From Microbacterium sp. (GTDB lineage Bacteria > Actinomycetota > Actinomycetes > Actinomycetales > Microbacteriaceae): a stretch of 40,201 bases of DNA. The position numbers and the translations under genes are program-made. Positions 35,479-40,201 of this stretch are shown piece after piece (the first letter of the stretch is position 1; every line of letters begins with the position of its first letter). The stretch lies in assembly GCF_011620715.1 (NCBI RefSeq), contig NZ_WOYP01000050.1, positions 7,058 through 47,258 of the forward strand, in the 5' to 3' direction. The notes below the pieces were generated by a model. It saw only the letters and a list, made by a program, of their open reading frames with translations. It was not told the origin of the DNA and did no database searches.

Positions 35479-36834
35479 GTGGACGCATCGACAGGTTCGG
35501 CGACAGCCGGAGACGAGCTCGACCTCGATGTGACCGGCGTCGCCCACGGCGGGGTCTTCGTGGGACGCATCGGCGATCCGGCCGACGAGTCGGGCCGCGG
35601 AGGCCGTGTGGTGTTCGTGCCCGACGCGATCCCGGGCGAGCGGGTTCGCATCCGCCTGACCGACGTCGGGAAGAAGTCCTTCTGGCGCGGCGAGGTGCTC
35701 GAGGTGCTGCGGGCCTCCCCGCACCGGCAGCCCCACATCTGGCAGCAGGCGGAGGTCTCGGTGCCGCCGCAGCTGCGCCCCGGCGGTGCGGATTTCGGGC
35801 ACATCGAGCTGTCGCACCAGCGGGCGCTCAAGCTCGAGGTGCTCAGCGACGCGCTGAGGCGCTTCGGCGGGGTCGACATCCCCGGGCTGCGCATCCAGCC
35901 GGCCGGTGATCAAGACAGGACCGAGACGTTCGACGGCTCCGGCTGGCGCACACGTGTGAGCCTGCACGTCGATGCGGACGGCCGTGTGGGGCCGTTCGCC
36001 GCGCGCAGTCACACCGTCATCGCCGTCGAGGAGTACCCGCTCGCGACGCCCGAGGTGCAGCAGGCGGCACTGCGGCTGAGGCAGGCGCGGCCGGGCCGCA
36101 TCGATCTCGTCCAGCCCGCCGACGGCCGCGTGCGCGTGATCCCCCGTGCGGATGCCGCCAAGAGCGGCCCTCGCCAGGCCCGGGAGACGGTGACCGAACT
36201 CGTGGGCGCGCGCGAGTTCCGTGTCGATGCCGGCGGATTCTGGCAGGTGCATCGCCTCGCTGCGCAGACCCTCGACGCCGCGCTCCGGCTCGCGGTGCGG
36301 GAGGCCGTCACGGCGGGCCCGGACGCCGACGGCACCGTGCTGGATGCGGATGCCTGGCACCTCGACCTGTACGGCGGAGTCGGCCTGTTCGCGGCGGCGC
36401 TGGCCGAGCTCGGCGGCGGGCGCGTGACCTCGGTCGAGTCGGACTCGCGCGCGACCGACCACGCCGCCTGGAACCTGTCGGAGTGGGTCGGCGCACGCGC
36501 CGAGACCGCGCGCGTCGACCGGTTCGTCTCCCGGCTTCTGGCCGAAGCCTCCGATCGGGAGCGCGCGCGGATCAACCGAGGCGTCATCGTCCTGGACCCC
36601 CCGCGCTCGGGCGCCGGCCGCGACGTCGTCGAAGCGGTGGCCGCACTCGGGCCGACCGCGGTGGTGTACGTCGCGTGCGACCCGGTGGCGCTCGCCCGCG
36701 ACGTGGCCACCTTCCGCGCCGCCGGCTACGACCTTCACACGGTGACGGCCTACGACCTGTTCCCGAACTCGCACCATATCGAAGCCATCGCGACGTTGGT
36801 GCGCCCCGGCGGCAGTTCCGGATCGCGTCGGTAG
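35479..36834 (+). CDS. TRAM-domain class I SAM-dependent RNA methyltransferase (TrmA/RlmD family)
   Basis: Predicted to make 5-methyluridine in rRNA or tRNA. The 451-residue protein has an N-terminal TRAM domain (about residues 10-75, DVTGVAHGGVFVGR...GERVRIRLTDV). The middle domain and the C-terminal Rossmann methyltransferase follow: LYGGVGLFAAALAELGGG binds SAM, VIVLDPPRSG is motif IV, and VVYVACDPVALARD has the Cys nucleophile. The iron-sulfur CxxC/CGGC cysteines of E. coli RlmD are absent: RPGGADFGHIELSHQ stands at the matching place. I start at the GTG at 35479. It has no Shine-Dalgarno sequence, and AATGCT is 6 nt upstream. The exact uridine target is not readable. Confidence 0.88.
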   Translation: MDASTGSATAGDELDLDVTGVAHGGVFVGRIGDPADESGRGGRVVFVPDAIPGERVRIRLTDVGKKSFWRGEVLEVLRASPHRQPHIWQQAEVSVPPQLRPGGADFGHIELSHQRALKLEVLSDALRRFGGVDIPGLRIQPAGDQDRTETFDGSGWRTRVSLHVDADGRVGPFAARSHTVIAVEEYPLATPEVQQAALRLRQARPGRIDLVQPADGRVRVIPRADAAKSGPRQARETVTELVGAREFRVDAGGFWQVHRLAAQTLDAALRLAVREAVTAGPDADGTVLDADAWHLDLYGGVGLFAAALAELGGGRVTSVESDSRATDHAAWNLSEWVGARAETARVDRFVSRLLAEASDRERARINRGVIVLDPPRSGAGRDVVEAVAALGPTAVVYVACDPVALARDVATFRAAGYDLHTVTAYDLFPNSHHIEAIATLVRPGGSSGSRR

Positions 36835-36837
36835 GCT
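36832..36837 (+). promoter_or_regulatory. -10 hexamer TAGGCT for leaderless response regulator gene, overlapping a stop codon
   Basis: TAGGCT is followed by GGCGCC and the ATG at 36844. Its first three bases are the TAG stop of the RNA methyltransferase gene, the same arrangement as at xth. Confidence 0.5.
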
Positions 36838-36843
36838 GGCGCC

Positions 36844-37518
36844 ATGACGCGCGTCGCCCTGATCGATGACCACGAGTCCGTGCGGCTCGGGCTCGAGGCC
36901 GCCTGCGCGCGCGCTCAGAAGGTCGTGGTCTTCTCGGGCAGCGACGTCACCGGGTATCTCGACTGGCGCTCGTTCAACGGAGCCCCTCCGGCGGACGTGG
37001 TCGTGCTGGATCTGACCCTCGGCGACGGCACGACGGTGACCGAGAACGTTCGGCGGCTGGTGGCGGACGGCTCGAGCATCATCATCCACAGCGTCGCCGA
37101 CCGCCCGGCCGCGGTGCGCGAGGCGCTCGCCGCAGGTGCCGCCGGCGTCGTCAGCAAGGCTTCGCCGATCGGCGACGTGATCGCCGCGATCAGCACCGTG
37201 GCGGGTGGCGAGCCGCTCAACAACGTCGAGTGGGCCAGCGCGGTCGAGGGCGACCGCGCCTTCGCGGACGCACAGCTGTCGGCCCGCGAACGCGATGTCC
37301 TTCGCCTTTACGCCGCAGGGCTTCCGCTCAAAGTGGTCGCGGACCGCTTGGGCGTGGCCTACTCCACCGCCAAGGAGAACATCACCCGCGTCCGTGTGAA
37401 GTACGTCGAAGTCGGACGACCCGCCCCCACGAAGGTCGACCTCCTCCGTCGTGCGATGGAAGACGGCATCCTGGCCCAGCCGAGCGACCGTGAGGATGCT
37501 GGTGGCGTCGGAGCCTGA
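36844..37518 (+). CDS. Response regulator with C-terminal HTH (NarL/LuxR-like)
   Basis: Transcription factor of the two-component pair with the next gene. The 224-residue protein has a receiver domain at 1-120: acidic Asp8 and Asp9 in LIDDHES, phospho-acceptor Asp56 in VVVLDLTLGDG, switch Ser83 and Lys105 in VVSKAS. A LuxR-type HTH follows (LSARERDVLRLYAAGLPLKVVADRLGV) and then a C-terminal extension (KYVEVGRPAPTKVDLLRRAMEDGIL). The HTH continues as STAKENITRVRVKY where NarL proteins read TVKxHxxxI, so the recognition helix is atypical. It is probably leaderless. The kinase gene starts inside its last codons. Confidence 0.92.
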   Translation: MTRVALIDDHESVRLGLEAACARAQKVVVFSGSDVTGYLDWRSFNGAPPADVVVLDLTLGDGTTVTENVRRLVADGSSIIIHSVADRPAAVREALAAGAAGVVSKASPIGDVIAAISTVAGGEPLNNVEWASAVEGDRAFADAQLSARERDVLRLYAAGLPLKVVADRLGVAYSTAKENITRVRVKYVEVGRPAPTKVDLLRRAMEDGILAQPSDREDAGGVGA

Positions 37519-38761
37519 GAGCACGCGAGCGGTCCTCGACGACGCCTGGGGGCACATCCCGCAGACCCGGGAGACGACCGCGGGCCTCGGGTCGTTCACA
37601 CGACTGCGCATCGAGCGGATCATCTCGCTCGTCGTCGGTCTCGGGAGCCTGGTGCTGGGCACCCAAGCGTTCCTGAACGCGCTTCTGCCGTTCCAGGAGA
37701 GTCCGGCGTGGCATGTGCCACTCATGGTGATCACCTTCGTGCCGCTCGCGGCGATGCTGATCGCCTGCGCCGCCGGTCGTGGCGTGCGCGTGTCCGCGGG
37801 CATCTTCGCGCTGGTCTACCCGCTTGCCCTCCTGCTCTGGCCGGCGGCCACCGCCGGCGGCGACGCCGATCCTGCCTCCGAACCGTGGATCTGGTTTCTC
37901 GTCAACGTCGCCACCGTCGCCAGCGTCCTGGCTTTCCCCCTCCTCCTGCAGGTCGTGTGGACGGCGCTGATTCCGCTCCTGTTCGGCGTCGTGCGCTTGA
38001 TACAGGCGGATTTCGCCCGCGACTACTGGTACTCGGTCACGTTGGACGTCTCGTTCGCGCTCATCCTCGGCGGAATGCTGACCACGCTCGGCTGGGTGTT
38101 CCGCTCGGTGGCGGCGAACGTCGACGAGACCCGCGCCCGCGCGGTCGAGTCGTATGCCGCGGCGGCCTCCGCCGACGCGGCGGAGCAGGAGCGGATCGCG
38201 GTGGCGGCGCTCATGCACGACAGCGTGCTGGCCGCGCTCATCGCCGCCGAGCGTGCTCACACGCCGCGTGAACGCACGCTTGCAGTCGCGATGGCGCGTG
38301 AAGCGCTCACCCGCCTCGCGAACACCGAGCAAGGCTCGGAAGAGGGCAGCGACGAACCGCGCAGCCCTGCGAGCCTCGCGGACGACATCGAACGCGCCGC
38401 ACTCGAACTGGGCGTACGCCTGAGCGTCGAACGCGACATCGATCCTTCCACGCCGCCGATGCCGGGGCGGGTGGCCGGCGCCCTCGTGCTCGCGGCGACC
38501 CAGGCGATCGCGAATGCCGCGCAGCACGCGGGCGGTTCCGGGCTGGTCGTCACGGTCGACGGCGGCATCGAGCCGACGCACGCGCGCATCACCGTCCGCG
38601 ACACCGGCGAGGGCTTCGACCTTGATCGCGTGCCGCACGATCGGCTCGGCATCCGGGCCTCGATCTTCGCTCGCGTCGCCGCAGTCGGAGGCACGAGCGA
38701 CATCCATTCCGACCGCGACGGCACGACCGTGCAGATTGAGTGGCGGGAGGGCGAACGATGA
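37502..38761 (+). CDS. Sensor histidine kinase, membrane-bound
   Basis: Partner kinase of the response regulator. The N-terminal half has about six hydrophobic helices between residues 39 and 202, with short loops and no large extracellular domain, so the signal is probably in or at the membrane. A dimerisation helix follows, with the phospho-His at about residue 239 in ALMHDSVLAAL. The HATPase domain has an N-box (LAATQAIANAAQHAGGSG) and a G-box (DTGEGFDLDRVPHDRLGI). I use the GTG at 37502 because GAGG lies 6 nt upstream; the ATG at 37496 is the alternative. It is 419 residues, overlaps the regulator by 17 nt, and overlaps the next gene by 4 nt (ATGA). Confidence 0.92.
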   Translation: MASEPESTRAVLDDAWGHIPQTRETTAGLGSFTRLRIERIISLVVGLGSLVLGTQAFLNALLPFQESPAWHVPLMVITFVPLAAMLIACAAGRGVRVSAGIFALVYPLALLLWPAATAGGDADPASEPWIWFLVNVATVASVLAFPLLLQVVWTALIPLLFGVVRLIQADFARDYWYSVTLDVSFALILGGMLTTLGWVFRSVAANVDETRARAVESYAAAASADAAEQERIAVAALMHDSVLAALIAAERAHTPRERTLAVAMAREALTRLANTEQGSEEGSDEPRSPASLADDIERAALELGVRLSVERDIDPSTPPMPGRVAGALVLAATQAIANAAQHAGGSGLVVTVDGGIEPTHARITVRDTGEGFDLDRVPHDRLGIRASIFARVAAVGGTSDIHSDRDGTTVQIEWREGER

Positions 38762-39819
38762 TCAGCGTGCGACGGATCATCATCATCATCGGCATCGCCT
38801 TCACGGCGTACCTCGCTGCTCGCGGCCTGTGGTGGACCGCCCCGGTGGAGCGCCCGCTCGTGATCATCGCGGCACTGAGCCTGTATCTGGTCACCACCTG
38901 GCTCTGCATCTTCTGGGAACCGCGGCCCTCGTCCGCAGCGGTAAGTCCCGACGGAGCGCCCATGCCGCCGATCGGCGGCTCGCGAACGGCGCTGCCGCGG
39001 TGGGCCGGTGTCATGGCCCTGGCCTGCGCGTTCATCGTGCCGAGTGCGATCGCCGTGGCGGTCGGCCCGGACAATCAAGCCGCGCCGTTCGCGACCTGGT
39101 ACCTCGGTGGCATCGGGGCGCTCATGACCATCGTGATGGTGCGTCGTCGCCCGGTGCTCTCCTGGATCGGGATCGCGGCGCTGGCGATCGCATCGATCGG
39201 CTGGATGGGCCTGCTCCCCGCCCTGAGCCTCGGCCTGGTGGGCTCGATCGTGTGGGTCGCCGCGACGCAGCTCATGCTGCTCTCGATCGACCGCGCCGCG
39301 ACCGACACCGCCCGGCTCGCCCAGCTTCAGCGCGCCGCATCGGCCTGGCAGGCATCGCAGACCGGGCGCCAGCGCGAGCGCCGCATCCAGGTGCAGCGCG
39401 CCCTCGCGGTCGCCGGTCCGGTGCTGACTCGGACGGTCTCTTCCGGCGGCTCGCTCGACGAAGAGGAGCGCACGCAGGCGCGCCTGGCGGAGGGGCGCCT
39501 GCGCGACGAGATGCGCGGACCTCGGCTGCTGGACGACGCGGTGCACGCCGAGATCGAGCGCGCCCGGCGACGCGGCACGAACGTCACGGTGCTCGACGAG
39601 GGCGGCCTCGACGGGCTGGACGAGGCCACCCTCGCCATCATCCGCACCGAATTGGCCGACACTCTGCGGACCGCGCGATCGGACCGCCTGTACATTCGCA
39701 CCTCTCCCGATGAGCGCGTCGCGGTGACCGTCGTGGGGCGCTCGGCGGCGGGCGCCGGAATGTCGGACGAAGACGCCGTGGACCTCTGGCGCGAGATCGG
39801 TCACCCAGGCGCAGCGTGA
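38758..39819 (+). CDS. Membrane protein with a degenerate histidine-kinase-like tail
   Basis: I do not recognise a named family. The 353-residue protein has about six hydrophobic helices in residues 1-170, beginning ISVRRIIIIIGIAFTAYLA, then a cytoplasmic tail. In the tail, LRDEMRGPRLLDDAVHAEIERARRRGTN is spaced like the region before the ATPase domain of small NarL-type kinases. IIRTELADTLRTARSDRLYIRTSPDERVAVTVVG follows an N-box helix and strand pattern but lacks the Asn and the later G-boxes. I see no His-Asp/Glu phospho-site. It therefore looks like a kinase-derived partner without activity. GGGAGG lies 7 nt before the ATG, which overlaps the kinase stop by 4 nt, so the three genes form one operon. 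Confidence 0.8.
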   Translation: MISVRRIIIIIGIAFTAYLAARGLWWTAPVERPLVIIAALSLYLVTTWLCIFWEPRPSSAAVSPDGAPMPPIGGSRTALPRWAGVMALACAFIVPSAIAVAVGPDNQAAPFATWYLGGIGALMTIVMVRRRPVLSWIGIAALAIASIGWMGLLPALSLGLVGSIVWVAATQLMLLSIDRAATDTARLAQLQRAASAWQASQTGRQRERRIQVQRALAVAGPVLTRTVSSGGSLDEEERTQARLAEGRLRDEMRGPRLLDDAVHAEIERARRRGTNVTVLDEGGLDGLDEATLAIIRTELADTLRTARSDRLYIRTSPDERVAVTVVGRSAAGAGMSDEDAVDLWREIGHPGAA

Positions 39820-39901
39820 CGACCCCGGCGCAGCCCGCCGAGGTGGCCGCAGCCGTGTCGCCCGGCGCAGCCCGAGCAGGATTCTCGCTCCCCGTCCCGG
39901 C

Positions 39902-39924
39902 GGGGGAGGGGAGCCGGGGCGGGG
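39902..39924 (+). other. G-quadruplex motif with four G-tracts of four or more
   Basis: GGGGG, GGGG, GGGG and GGGG are separated by loops of 1, 4 and 1 nt. The first tracts can instead pair with CTCCCC just upstream, so a hairpin and a quadruplex would compete. It lies about 80 nt after the end of the kinase operon. Confidence 0.6.
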
Positions 39925-39939
39925 AGCGGAGTGGGAGGA

Positions 39940-39972
39940 GGTGAGGGGCGGCGAAGCCGCCCACCCCTCACC
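39940..39972 (+). terminator. Long GC-rich hairpin, possible terminator of the kinase operon
   Basis: GGTGAGGGGCGGC (39940-39952) pairs with GCCGCCC and CTCACC (39956-39962 and 39967-39972) over 13 bp, around a GAA loop and with a 4-nt ACCC bulge. A second hairpin, GCGGAC (39975-39980) with GTCCGC (39996-40001), follows at once. There is no U-tract, so this could equally be a repeat element. Confidence 0.45.
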
Positions 39973-40151
39973 TGGCGGACAGTTACCCGAAAACCGTCCG
40001 CGTGGCCGAAACCCTGAGCTCTCCACGAGTGGCGAGCAGGTCGGCCGAACGCAAAATGCGTTCCAGCACCTCAAGTATGCGTCGCAGTCAACCCCGCCGT
40101 CTGTAGGTATTTCGGGGGACACGCGTCGCTGCGAATGCGGAGGTCACCGTG

Positions 40152-40201
40152 TCTCGATACGCCGCAAGCGGCTACTCGACAACCGGATTCGATACGCCGC
40201 A
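40152..40201. repeat. Partial copies of a palindromic intergenic repeat (TCGATACGCCGC)
   Basis: TCGATACGCCGCA occurs at 40154-40166 and again at 40189-40201, 35 nt apart, and the window ends inside the second. GCCGC-AA-GCGGC forms a hairpin with near-symmetric TCGA flanks (40154-40157 and 40176-40179). From memory, repeats with a core like this are common between genes in Microbacteriaceae. Confidence 0.6.

Larger units (their letters stand above)
39820..40201. other. Non-coding tail: G-rich run, hairpins and start of a dispersed repeat
   Basis: I see no gene in these 382 nt. The stretch holds a G-quadruplex motif (39902-39924), a 13-bp hairpin (39940-39972), a smaller hairpin (39975-40001) and a palindromic repeat at the right edge (40152-40201). 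The middle part (40002-40150) shows nothing that I can name. The kinase operon ends just before it. Confidence 0.6.

Noticed and set aside
35392..37803. An 803-residue open frame on the minus strand opposite the methyltransferase and two-component genes
   Set aside because: Shadow frame of high-GC codons; the plus-strand proteins have intact catalytic motifs.
38770..38793. Run of ATC repeats at the start of the membrane protein gene
   Set aside because: It simply encodes Ile residues of the first membrane helix.
38257..40122. A 621-residue open frame on the minus strand across the kinase operon and the non-coding tail
   Set aside because: Low-complexity Arg/Ala/Pro/Ser composition, no recognisable motif, and it covers real genes on the other strand.

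Overview
The window is high-GC DNA with dense, mostly housekeeping gene content. It looks like the chromosome of an actinobacterium of the Microbacteriaceae, probably Microbacterium or a close relative. The grounds are the protein types (LpdA-type quinone reductase, a Maf gene next to an AccA3-type biotin carboxylase/BCCP fusion, a BMP-type nucleoside ABC operon with cdd/deoA/add), the GTG and TTG starts, and the many starts without a leader. I see no rRNA, tRNA, CRISPR array, transposase, integrase or phage gene. The assignment is inference from memory of families, not from a search.

Layout. 1-3387 (+): glpD and glpK, glycerol use. 3391-7578 (-): an Fpg/Nei DNA glycosylase, trpS, exonuclease III and a YihY/BrkB membrane protein; three of the four have a -10-like hexamer placed for leaderless transcription. 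7657-11189 (-): the succinate dehydrogenase operon sdhCDAB. 11386-12498 (+): mannose-1-phosphate guanylyltransferase. 12675-20951 (+): a nucleoside uptake and salvage run. It comprises a BMP lipoprotein, a strong terminator, then an ABC ATPase and two permeases, cytidine deaminase, thymidine phosphorylase and adenosine deaminase. 21132-26512 (-): a mannitol PTS operon (small IIB-like protein, ptsI, mtlA, mtlF, mtlD), with the BglG/MtlR-type regulator divergent at 26745-28673 (+). 28771-31298 (-): purine nucleoside phosphorylase and a phosphohexomutase with overlapping ends. 31427-32875 (+): LpdA-like flavoprotein. 32899-35431 (-): biotin carboxylase/BCCP and Maf. 35479-36834 (+): TRAM-domain RNA methyltransferase. 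36844-39819 (+): response regulator, histidine kinase, and a membrane protein whose tail looks like a degenerate kinase. 39820-40201: non-coding, with hairpins, a G-quadruplex motif and part of a dispersed repeat.

How the genes fit together. The salvage run imports nucleosides and converts them to bases plus (deoxy)ribose-1-phosphate; the separate PNP and phosphohexomutase pair continues the same chemistry. The mannitol operon carries its own Enzyme I, and no HPr gene is seen in the window. GlpD and SdhABCD both feed electrons to the quinone pool.

The least ordinary points are four. A palindromic repeat (core TGGGGCTYCGCCCCA) occurs three times, and one copy forms an in-frame 16-codon insertion in mtlD. 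A kinase-like membrane protein follows the two-component pair. Nine genes share TANNNT + 6-7 nt + start codon with no Shine-Dalgarno sequence, and in two of them the upstream gene's TAG stop forms part of the -10. The heptamer GGATGCC/GGCATCC is strongly over-represented.
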